From Podospora pseudoanserina (taxonomy: Eukaryota; Ascomycota; Sordariomycetes; Sordariales; Podosporaceae), in NCBI RefSeq assembly GCF_035222485.1, contig NC_085921.1, positions 2,046,001 through 2,110,000 on the forward strand: 64,000 bases of DNA. The letters are read 5' to 3'. Position 1 is the first letter of the stretch. Each line of letters begins with the position of its first letter. The notes under the pieces were generated by a model that had not been told where the DNA came from, ran no database searches, and worked only from the letters and a program-made list of their open reading frames with translations. Below are positions 55,236 through 64,000 of this stretch, piece after piece. The position numbers were made by a program, and so were the translations under genes.

Positions 55236-57209
55236 TCAATCAAACAGCCCCTTCAAATCAGGCACCAACCTCCTTAGCGGATGGGCCTCTGTATTAAAAA
55301 CCCACTCATCCAGACTAATCAAATCCGGCTCACTGAACATCAAATAAAAATACTTCAACGTCTCGCCCAGCCAAAAGCTCTCCATCGAGTCCGTCTTCTC
55401 CGGATACCGTTTGCTCTCATCCTCGTTCTCAGGGTCATAACGAGTAATATCCGACAGTGCCGCGTTGGCGAGCTCAGTCTTGGTATTCTTCTCGATAGCT
55501 TCAAACATCTTCCATGCTTTTTCAGGCAAGTCCTTTCGGCCGGTTGTGCGGTAGAGAATAAATACCGACTCGATCGCTTCAGGTCGGAGAATGTATCGAG
55601 TATCCGGAAGCGACGTGAACCCCTTGGAGATGTGCTTTTCGGCGATGAGCGAGTTGAGCTCTTCAGGGGAGATGTCATCGGGTGCTTCAAGATGCCTTTT
55701 GATCGCATCTTTCCACTTGGTCTCGGAAAACGTACACTCTGGCTTCTCGGGCGAGATTGTTAAAGGACAGGGAAGCATGGTGAATGTCTCTGGCATGATC
55801 CCCACGGGCATGTGTGAATAGGTCCAGATGCAGCCATCCATCAGTTTCTCTCCGACAGACACATGGGTTTGATTCTCCACAAGCTTGCCACCGAGGGCGA
55901 GCATACCACCTGCGAAGCAAACGAGATGCTGGCCTTCTGGTTTGAGAGAGTAGACAGTGTCATCGCCGCTTCGGGAGACAGAGACAAGGCCAGAGACAAG
56001 GACGTTGGCGTTGTCTGGAAGCATAGGCCGGAAGACATTTCGTTTGATGACTGCCTCCATGGCCTTTTCATACATTTCGCGATATTGTGGTAGTAGACCC
56101 CCGACGAGAGCATGAGCCTTTGGGAGATATTCGTACCAAGAGTCAGCCATGGCCCCGATGGTGAAGTCATTATGTAGGTTGAATTCTGTGGTGCGGGCGT
56201 TGACAATGACAGGCCACATTCCTGGGAAACGCGTGGTGTCTTGTTGCTTATGCAGGAGCTCGGTGATGCGATGCGCAGCGTCGAACCATTTTGGGTCTTT
56301 GGTGAGGAGAGAAAGCCTGGTGAACTCCAGAGCAAATGTGCCAATCTCGGCAAGAAGGACGGATTCGTCGGCTTCCTGGGGTTTGTTTTTGGATGCATCC
56401 ACAGCGTCCCATCTTGTCATCGGCATGCGGTTGGGAGTATCGAAGGCGACATAGAGCATTTCTCCAACCTCTGTTGCTTTACGTAGGAGCCGTCTATCGC
56501 CACTTAGGTCGTAGGCTGCCAGAAAGCCACCTAGATATCGAATGTTGGTCTCAAATACGTTCACTTTGTCTCCCGGGGCTTTGGAAAAGTCGATCCTGGA
56601 CGCAGCTTCCACTGCCTCCTTGAACTCATCTTTCAGGTCCATGATCCAGAGGGTGTCGAGACTGTCGACCAAGGTTGCTCCCCAGCCGCCAAAGACATCG
56701 CGCTTCCCACCGCTGATGGGCATGATCTCGTCACTCATCCAGGCGTGCTTGCGGTACGAGTTCCAACAACGCTGAAAGACCTTCTTGACGGCATCTCGGC
56801 GTTCGAGTCGAACTTGACGCTCTGCTGCGGGTTCAGTCTCGATAAACTTTTGAACCTTTGGAAGCCACTGTGGGGAGCCCTTTGGAAACTGGCGCATGTC
56901 CTGGACAGGGTAATTGGGCTTCAACTTGCTCCATTCGATCCGGTCTGCTGTGTCTTCCTCGTCGTTTTGGTCCTTGTCATTGACGTTGTTATCGGTGTTA
57001 TCGTCGAAGTAGTCATTCGGGGGGACATAATTAGGATCCCCACTACTGCCGGGCAGGAAATTGTCACCACTGCCATCGCCGTGATAGCTCTGGAAAGGGT
57101 CAATGACGTAGGAGTATTGGTATGATCTCTTGCGGATGGCGAGGAAGACGAATAGAAAGATGCCTGCAATCAAGAAGACATAGCTTCTATTCCTCGAAAA
57201 GAGCAGCAT
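55236..57209 (-). CDS. GH47 class I alpha-1,2-mannosidase
   Basis: Trims mannose from N-glycans in the ER/Golgi lumen; Ca2+ dependent. The single exon encodes 657 residues. The ATG at 57209 is chosen because it opens a type II signal anchor (YVFLIAGIFLFVFLAI, about residues 10-25); the frame upstream is not conserved-looking. An acidic stem (about 60-90) precedes the catalytic domain from about 130 on: WGATLVDSLDTLWIM, HNDFTIGAMADSWYEYLPK, LVCFAGGML, LRPEAIESVFILYR and the closing VFNTEAHPLR, whose Thr binds Ca2+ in the family. No lesion is seen. The order and length fit Golgi-type enzymes. Confidence 0.94.
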   Translation of the reverse strand: MLLFSRNRSYVFLIAGIFLFVFLAIRKRSYQYSYVIDPFQSYHGDGSGDNFLPGSSGDPNYVPPNDYFDDNTDNNVNDKDQNDEEDTADRIEWSKLKPNYPVQDMRQFPKGSPQWLPKVQKFIETEPAAERQVRLERRDAVKKVFQRCWNSYRKHAWMSDEIMPISGGKRDVFGGWGATLVDSLDTLWIMDLKDEFKEAVEAASRIDFSKAPGDKVNVFETNIRYLGGFLAAYDLSGDRRLLRKATEVGEMLYVAFDTPNRMPMTRWDAVDASKNKPQEADESVLLAEIGTFALEFTRLSLLTKDPKWFDAAHRITELLHKQQDTTRFPGMWPVIVNARTTEFNLHNDFTIGAMADSWYEYLPKAHALVGGLLPQYREMYEKAMEAVIKRNVFRPMLPDNANVLVSGLVSVSRSGDDTVYSLKPEGQHLVCFAGGMLALGGKLVENQTHVSVGEKLMDGCIWTYSHMPVGIMPETFTMLPCPLTISPEKPECTFSETKWKDAIKRHLEAPDDISPEELNSLIAEKHISKGFTSLPDTRYILRPEAIESVFILYRTTGRKDLPEKAWKMFEAIEKNTKTELANAALSDITRYDPENEDESKRYPEKTDSMESFWLGETLKYFYLMFSEPDLISLDEWVFNTEAHPLRRLVPDLKGLFD

Positions 57210-57777
57210 TGTGGCAGCTGTAGAGATCAACGGGCAGGATGGATACCACCCTGAATTTGGGATGGGCACCCCGTCCAGGTCGTTCCCAGCGAATCCAGGG
57301 ACGACATGAATTAAGACTTTGGCGGGTGGTGGGGGCATTGGCGAACTGCCGGCTTGGCAGTGTAAGATACTGTAAATACGATGCGGACCACGTGGCAGCG
57401 CTGAGTGACAGTGGCCAACATACTGTTGTGGACACGCTGTGGCAGGGCTGTCGTGCAGGGATCTTTGTAATACCGTGTATTCGTAATAAGCTGGTGGGCG
57501 ACTCGCCCACCACGTCGCTCTCCCGTCACTCACTGCCCTGCATCATCGATGAAACATCAACAACCACTCATCATGGCGTGAGTCACCGCCGACCAATGTC
57601 ATCAGACAGCACGTTATAAAGGCAGCGGCTCATCCCTTGCAGTCACTTTGCGGTCATCGATGTTTTCTCCCTGCAGCTGCGACGGAAGGCCAAGTGGGGA
57701 TGGAATGAGCTTCATTACTTTGACGCGTCAACTATGGCATCATTTTAACAACACCACCATACCTTACGTCTGGCATC
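57210..57777. other. intergenic
   Basis: 568 bases between the mannosidase start and the 3' end of the chromate transporter gene, both on the minus strand. A TATAAAG-like sequence lies near 57615. No gene. Confidence 0.5.
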
Positions 57778-59370
57778 TCAAGCATTCACCACACCGTACC
57801 TGATCAAGCCCATCAAACCACCCAACACAATGGCGGACGGAGCATTCAACTTGAAGTACCGACCACCAACATAGCTGGTAGCTGTGATGACAACCCACCA
57901 GGGATCATCACCCAAACTGCGACCAGCCTGGAATCCTTGGTCAATATACCCCACCATGAAGATTCGATACACGGCCGTATAGATCAAGCCCACGGCGCCA
58001 GCGTTGATGCCTCTCAGCACAGATTTGACCCATCTCCTGTTCCTTGCCGCGCTCCAGAGTCCCATGGTGCCATGGACCAAGATCAAGCCTGGGCTGAAGA
58101 TGGCAACCCAGGCAATCAAGGCGCCCGCAACAGAGCTGTGTCCGGCGTTGATGGCCGTCAAACTCCCGAGGAAGACAGCAATGTTGAAGTTGGGGCCCGG
58201 GAAGGCTTGGATGAGGGCGAGACCGATCAAAAAATCGCGAGCGCTGACCCACCCTTCGGCAACAACGTACTCTCGCAGCAAAGGGATGACGACGGGTCCA
58301 CCGCCAAAGATGATTGTGCCCGCAAGGTACATGTTGGAGAAGAGGCGGTAGAGGATGGGAGGGCCGGGGTCGGGAAGAACACTGCGTAGTACCATGGCCA
58401 CGATGAAGCTGAGGAAGAAGGTCACGATAATCACTGTGCCAGTCTTCCATGACATGTTGAACCTCAGCTCCTGTGGCACAATGCGTGGTTCGTTCTCAGC
58501 AGTCGACCCCGACGGGCGCTCATTCTTATTGGCCTCATCTTCGCTGACTGGAAGTTCTGAGCTGGGCCCGGGTTGCGATGGCCCAAGTTCATGGGAATTT
58601 CTTGTTGTTGTGGCACTGTTTTGAGGGCCAGCTTCGGGGTGCGTCGCCCTCTTTCGCTTCACCTTCCCCACCAGAGCTCCGAGTGGGCGATGGATCCAAC
58701 GGTAGTCATTGACCAAGGTCGCAACACCTGACACAAGCATCAAGACGGGAAAGTACCACAGGGCGTTGTACAACATGCCAGCAGCAGCAGTGACAAAGAC
58801 AATTATCCTCGTCAATGGATCAGTGATGGCCTTCTGGGACAGCTCCACCGCCGCCAGCGCAATCACGCCGACAGTAGCGGAGTTGAGGCCGGAGAGCAGC
58901 GCATACACGATTCGCGGCAGGTTCTCGTCAATGCTCGACACGCCGATGGAGAGGCCAAACATGCCGATGGCCCCCGGAAGACTCCAGAGCAGGAAGCTAA
59001 ACAATGCCGCCATAAACCCGCCGTGGAGCAGGTTGATGCAGTAGAGCATTTTTGTGCTGGCGGGTCCTGACAGCGATTGCGAGATGCTGAAGATCTCCTG
59101 AAAGACCTGTTCATCGACCCATTTTGACTTTTGGACGAACTTTTCGTTGAACTGCGCGCCGGACAATGATAAGCAACTGGTCCTCGCTCCTGTTTTCTCT
59201 GCGGTTTTTTTTTTCTTTATACTCACAATCTTGAAGTGAACCGGTGGACCACCAAACGCAGTAACCCCGAGATGCCAATTGACCCGGAGGACCTTCCACC
59301 CGCGGCGGGCCAGCGCCCGGAGACGGCGGGGCAGTTCCCCCCTATTTTCACCGGCTCCAGTGGAGCTCAT
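57778..59370 (-). CDS. chromate ion transporter, two CHR domains
   Basis: CHR proteins export chromate (and probably related oxyanions) across the plasma membrane. Exon 1 (59227-59370) and exon 2 (57778-59151) are separated by a 75-nt intron that is a multiple of three and could be read through. Its GTGAGT donor and CGCGCAG acceptor, and the family join HFKI-FNEKFV, favour splicing, giving 505 residues. Each half carries the CHR signature: GVTAFGGPPVHF in the first and AGTIIFGGGPVVIPLLREYVV in the second. FPGPNFNIAVFLGSL also belongs to the second half. There are about ten hydrophobic spans, with a hydrophilic loop of about 80 residues in the middle. Confidence 0.92.
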   Translation of the reverse strand: MSSTGAGENRGELPRRLRALARRGWKVLRVNWHLGVTAFGGPPVHFKIVSIKKKKTAEKTGARTSCLSLSGAQFNEKFVQKSKWVDEQVFQEIFSISQSLSGPASTKMLYCINLLHGGFMAALFSFLLWSLPGAIGMFGLSIGVSSIDENLPRIVYALLSGLNSATVGVIALAAVELSQKAITDPLTRIIVFVTAAAGMLYNALWYFPVLMLVSGVATLVNDYRWIHRPLGALVGKVKRKRATHPEAGPQNSATTTRNSHELGPSQPGPSSELPVSEDEANKNERPSGSTAENEPRIVPQELRFNMSWKTGTVIIVTFFLSFIVAMVLRSVLPDPGPPILYRLFSNMYLAGTIIFGGGPVVIPLLREYVVAEGWVSARDFLIGLALIQAFPGPNFNIAVFLGSLTAINAGHSSVAGALIAWVAIFSPGLILVHGTMGLWSAARNRRWVKSVLRGINAGAVGLIYTAVYRIFMVGYIDQGFQAGRSLGDDPWWVVITATSYVGGRYFKLNAPSAIVLGGLMGLIRYGVVNA

Positions 59371-60126
59371 TTTTGGCTTTGTCGTCTTGAACCCCCAGAC
59401 GCTCCAAAACAGTTGCGCAATTCGCCTTTTGCGACGACAAACTTTGAGGTATCGGAGACAGCAGAACGGCTTGTCTCACTCCAAATGGTGCGCGATTTGC
59501 ATGAAGGAGGGAAGGACCCAGGAACTCGGGACAGGCACACGGCAGAGAATTGGGTGAGCTGCAACCTCCCTGCAGCTGAGGCGATGGTGCAATCCTCGGC
59601 GTCCATTTGTGGCGTTGTGTGCTAGCCGACTTTGGTGGTTTTGTCACCAGCTCTTTGTCTTCACTAGGGTTAGGGTTGAAACAACGTGGAAGCCCCCTTT
59701 CACGATTCAGGGGTTATTTTATCTAGACGATGAGCTTCTTGACACCGAACCTTTTTATATAGAGTAAGACATCAAACTTCACCTTATCCAAACTCAATTT
59801 GCCAACCACCACAGTTGATTCTACCGCCTAGTCATCATACCACCAGTACCATGCGCAAGCAACGACGCCTGCCCCTTGGGAGACCTATGGAAGGTGAAGG
59901 AGCTGTCCGGTGCCTTTTTCACATCCGACATCACCGTGACTTCGGACTTTTCTGTGTTGTGGAAAATAGATACATTGCTGAGCAGAAAAACACGGTACCA
60001 GCGCCCGCGACAAGGCGCCATATGGTTCTTTCGTAACAAGTGTCTGTACACGTAGAGGAGTCAATTGATATATCACAAACGCATCAACAACACCCGCCGT
60101 ACAGGGTTGGTGAGGTGCTGGGGGGC

Positions 60127-60134
60127 TATAAAAG
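60127..60134 (+). promoter_or_regulatory. strong TATA box without an assigned gene
   Basis: TATAAAAG in the context GGGGGCTATAAAAGTCACC, 71 bases upstream of an ATG (60198) that opens a 45-codon frame with Cys-x-Cys (SYCRCSNRGRLCYLV). The box is a good match, but the downstream product is uncertain. Confidence 0.4.
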
Positions 60135-60541
60135 TCACCGTCACCACCGGCTCAGCTAGGGCCATCCGCTTTGCAGGCCAGACCTCCCAAGTTCAAGATG
60201 TATTTCCCTCAGACTGGGTTCATCTTCTCTTATTGTAGGTGTAGCAACCGAGGCAGGCTTTGTTATCTTGTCCTGCCTTTGCCCCGCCAAGTCGAGACCG
60301 AAGACAAGCCGGCCAACTACCTTGTCAATCAATGAGAGGACATCAACACCGTTCCTCCTCGTGTAGCTTGGCAGAAATAACCTGTGAAGGATACGAAAAG
60401 CTCTCAAACCAAACGTCCCAAGTGAGCAACAATTTCCGCCCGTTCATGACCTTTAACCCTATTTTATTTTACGAGGGAGTATACAACGGCCCGACGCCCG
60501 CCGAACATTTGCATATATAACTTCCCCCATGATTATTCTTT

Positions 60542-60607
60542 CTTACCTTCATCCCATCTAAACCTTTACCTTCATTCCATCTGAGCTTTACCTTTACCTT
60601 ATCTGAG
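60542..60607 (+). repeat. ~22-base tandem repeat, three copies
   Basis: Units resemble CTTTACCTTCATTCCATCTGAG, with increasing divergence between copies. Non-coding. Confidence 0.6.
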
Positions 60608-63009
60608 CCCCCTTTTCCCCCCTCTTACTTAACTTTGAAAACCCCGCTCCCACAGGTCATGAGTCCTACCTGCTTTGCCTCCCCAGGAGGTCAGAAATAA
60701 CGAGTCCGTATACAAATCAGACTCTTGGTCATCAAAATCGCCAGGTCTTTGGTGAATCACACACCACCTGCTGTTGAGGACCCCAACCTCCTTCTGGGGT
60801 CCCTATCGATTTATCACCGTCAAGGTTCAACGGCTGGCGAGGCAGCATGACTTTGCTGTTCTTCTGATTCATTAGCCACGATGAGAATACGGTACTGCAG
60901 ACGTATCAGGATATCCTACAGGCGAAGAGGGACGTGACGAGAAGTCGTTCACTGTGGCGTGTTCGATGTGGGTTGCTCCGTGGGTCAGGCAGAAATTGCT
61001 CCCAGGGCTCTGTCCTGGCCCACACCCACGGGCGTGAGGGTATATTGGTTTGGCCGGTTGGTTTGCTCTGTCTAGATACTCCCGGAATACATCATCAGTT
61101 CTTGTACGCTTCTTCCGTGTTGGTCGTACCACAGGTTATGATGCCCTTCTTGCGCGTCCTTGTTTGATCAAAGACAGTACGCCAGCTATTTTCATAGCGA
61201 CCACGTCCGGCGGAAGGGCGGGTTTTCTTTCCATCGACCCTCCCCGATCATGACCACATTCACAGACGAGCTACAACGAGCGAGATGACCCGGTGGTGGC
61301 TTTCTCCAAGACGGACCATGGAGAACAACGCGACATCCCCAGACATGGATCCCAACTAGGAATAAAACCACACGGAAGCGATTCACGGTGTTCTTGCAGC
61401 AGACCAACGCGATGCCAGACAAGAAGGACTACCACGCCGAACAGGTAGCTTGCGAGTTGATATAGTCTTGGTCGCGGCCTTGGCCAACACCCCCGGTCAC
61501 CGACCCTTATCATGAACTGTTCGTCAGTATCAACCTAGCATCGCATTTGGTCATGGAATTGCAGACCTCTTTCACCTTTCCGTCCCCCGTGAAAAGTGAT
61601 AATATCGGGGACCCCGCTCAATAGAACCAATTCTTATTTTTGGATCGTGGGCCGAGACTAGAACATCGAGGAGTAGAAGCACGAATGGGGGAGAGCAGGG
61701 CGGTTACTTTTCCATAAGGTATCCAGGACGGCCGCTTGCTGCGAGGCATTTATACGGAGTGGATGTTGTCCAAGACTGTGGTAGGTTTCAAGGGGAAGGG
61801 GTTTGGCGGCTGATGGCAAGATTACCTGACATCAAACATCTCGATCCTTCTAACCTACCTACCTCGTGACCCAAGCCGTGATACTTTGCATGAGTTCTAC
61901 CCGCGTCCGAGATAACCGCACGTGGAAATCAAAAAATCCCATCACTGCAGGCAATCAATTTTATCATTGTGGATGGTCCACGGATGAGGCCCGGCTGCCG
62001 TTACCCGGGCCGAGAGTTTGCCATTTGTAGCTTGATTTGTATTGGACAAGTGTGTGTGAGTGAGTGTGACGATCCATTTTCCCAATCTGTACCCCCAGCA
62101 CCGCCGCATCATGGCCTGGAGGGCGGCTGTGATGGCCCCGTCTTGATGATTGTTAATAATGCAGCTAAGGCCGAAGATCTGATATCACATTATGAAAAAG
62201 AGCTGTGGGAGTTGGAGATCTTTGTCTGCTATTCGTGTCGCTTTTGGTGAGGTGAAATAAGAAAAGTATACATGGGTGCCATGGAAGCCATGAAGTGTTT
62301 CCACATTCCTTCCAGTCCAGTGAAGAGATAGGCTGACTTTTTTCTTGACTAATGCGAGCCCTCTTCCAAATCAGTGATTGATATCAGAACAATATGTAGA
62401 GTTAACGATGTTGATCTTTGCCCATGTAATATCAAGATACAGCAAAGCAAGTCACGGTCAATCAACTACCTCCAAACCGGGAAAATGTCAATATAGATTG
62501 TGCCCAGCCTAGACAGGCGGGCCAATCATCCACGAAAACTCCAATGAATGAGGTGCGGGGTTGAATAGGCCGGAAATATGAGAGGAGTAAACGTTGTAGG
62601 CTGTTCAAAAGTAAATAAATTGATTGCATCGCGGCAACCCCCCTTTCGCGGCTACCATGGCCACCGGCAGTTGTGTTCAGATCACTGCCTCTAACTGACT
62701 TCCATAACAGTTCTCTCCATCATCATAGAACTGAAACGGACCGAGATCCACTCGTTTGTTATTGCTGATCGATGAGATGCATCAAGGCATATGGGTGCTG
62801 CGGCGGTCCCAGTTTGTAGCCCTTGGCGGGCTGGCCCGATACAGGGGAGGGGAGGACGTGGTATTTGAGCCTTCAATAAAGACTGCCATGGTGCTTCCAG
62901 ATTTCCCTGACATATTTTGCTTCCCTTTGACTGTCAGGTGTTGTTGACTTCTTCACGCGTGTGCCAAGCTTACCCCTGAACCTTCGAGACACAAGGAGAC
63001 AAAGACAAG

Positions 63010-64000
63010 ATGCACTGGAGCTCCGCTGCAGCTCTTGCGCTGGTCGCTCCGGCGTCAGCCCTGCTTCGATTCGGCTGTTCTCAGTTGGTCGTTGAGCGAA
63101 CCGATCCCCTCGTCAACCCCGGCGTGGCACCATCTCCGCATCTTCATCAGATTATCGGTGGTGTAAGACACTCCGTCAACAGAGCAAGAATACATACTGA
63201 CACGTACCAGAATGCCTTCAATATTTCCATGGAAGCCGCTGCCGGTGATATCGCCAAGAAAGCGACTTGCACAACTTGCCAATTCTCCGAAGACTTTTCC
63301 AACTACTGGACAGCAGTGTTGTTCTTCAAGGCGAGAAATGGAAGCGTCCATCGAGTACCGCAGATTCCCAACGCTGGCTTCGAAGGTTCCAATGGTGGTA
63401 TGACTGTGTATTATATGCAAGACGGCCTGGTTAACTACCAGCAAACTTCCAAGGTGACGGCGTTCAAAACTGGCTTCCGTATGCTCATCGGCGAGGCCAT
63501 GTACCGCAACCGAGCCCAGGCATCCAAGTTCCGTCAAATCACCTACACATGCCTCAAGACTTTTGGCACACGCTATCCCGAGACAATGGATTTCCCCAAG
63601 GAGCCATGCAACTTCGGAATTATGTCCAACGTTCGTTTCCCAACCTGTTGGGACGGAAAGAATCTTGACTCTCCCGATCACATGGCGCACATGTCATATC
63701 CCGAGTCTGGAACCTTCGAAGGCGGTGGTCCTTGCCCAGCTTCGCACCCAGTGCGTGTGCCTCAGCTCATGTACGAGGTTATCTGGGACACAAGGCAGTT
63801 CAACAACAAGGACTTATGGCCCGAGGATGGGTCTCAGCCTTTCCTGTGGTCGATGGATGATTCGTAAGTTCTTCGGCCGGCCTAATGTGAATTGCACACA
63901 GCTGACATGTTGATAGGACTGGCTTCGGATCGCATGGTGACTACATGTTTGGCTGGTTGGACGACTCGCTACAGCGTGCCATGGACAGTCCCTGCTACGT
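63010..64000 (+). CDS. secreted DUF1996 protein, cut by window end
   Basis: Function unknown; DUF1996 proteins are secreted and often linked to WSC or glycan-binding domains. The ATG at 63010 opens a signal peptide ([12 protein letters not shown]). The mature start [21 protein letters not shown] is a family hallmark and is followed by [15 protein letters not shown] across a 48-nt intron (63163-63210). A second intron lies at 63864-63916 (GTAAGT...TGATAG), and the frame continues with [20 protein letters not shown]. Other conserved parts are [20 protein letters not shown] and [17 protein letters not shown]. The 3' end is beyond the window. Confidence 0.9.

Larger units (their letters stand above)
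59371..63009. other. 3.6 kb gene-poor gap
   Basis: No substantial gene. It holds the promoter of the chromate transporter gene, including a telomere-like AGGGTTAGGGTT at 59666-59677 and a TTTATATA at 59754-59761. It also has two TATA-preceded small frames (59851-60036, 61 codons; 60198-60335, 45 codons) and a three-copy tandem repeat near 60542-60607. The part from 60.7 to 62.9 kb shows only short frames. Confidence 0.45.

Noticed and set aside
1-64000. tRNA genes, rRNA genes, CRISPR arrays, intact transposons
   Set aside because: None found by eye: no T-loop GTTCGA with matching acceptor stem, no regular spacer arrays, and no transposase or reverse transcriptase frame. A tRNA or structured-RNA scan would be needed to exclude them fully.

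Overview
The window looks like a chromosome segment of a filamentous ascomycete. Sordariomycetes, probably Sordariales, is the best guess. This is inferred from gene content: an AA9 polysaccharide monooxygenase, an Hce2-type secreted protein, an RNase T1-type nuclease, HET and NACHT genes, a class I alpha-mannosidase. It also fits the introns, mostly 47-82 nt GT-AG with CTAAC/CTGAC-like branch sites, and the long intergenic spacers. No tRNA, rRNA, CRISPR array or complete transposon was recognised. Many frames open only from TTG or GTG codons, so starts here were set on ATG codons.

Layout. 0-13 kb: a small secreted-protein candidate; a multi-span membrane protein (2.5-3.8 kb) tail-to-tail with a HET-domain gene (4.1-6.3 kb); an Hce2-type secreted protein; a berberine-bridge-type FAD oxidase with a one-base frameshift; the relic of an NB-ARC/TPR STAND gene. 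14-26 kb: a beta-lactamase-fold hydrolase convergent with a secreted DUF3237 protein; an intact NACHT STAND gene; a DUF2236 (MpaB-like) oxygenase; a gene-poor stretch with a small Cys-rich frame; a GPI-anchored fasciclin protein. 28-34.4 kb: a conserved housekeeping block with an OCRL-like inositol polyphosphate 5-phosphatase, Dcp1, a Swi5-type recombination protein and an RNase T1. 35-39.5 kb: an orphan Cys-rich protein, a broken HNH-endonuclease gene and an AA9 LPMO. 41.9-51.8 kb: a second membrane protein of the same family as the one at 2.5 kb, followed directly by a second HET gene that is heavily mutated; a RING-H2 protein; a broken HeLo-pseudokinase gene. 52.9-64 kb: a TauD/TfdA dioxygenase, a GH47 mannosidase, a two-domain chromate transporter, a 3.6 kb gene-poor gap and the start of a DUF1996 secreted protein.

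How the genes relate. Two programmes are interleaved: conserved metabolism and secretion genes, which are intact, and fungal nonself-recognition genes (two HET, one NACHT, one NB-ARC, one HeLo-pseudokinase), three of which are broken. The most interesting pattern is that the only two members of an uncharacterised membrane-protein family here, both with a DIAGPG motif at an identically placed intron, each sit next to a HET gene. This is a candidate two-gene system, and in the second pair only the HET member has decayed.
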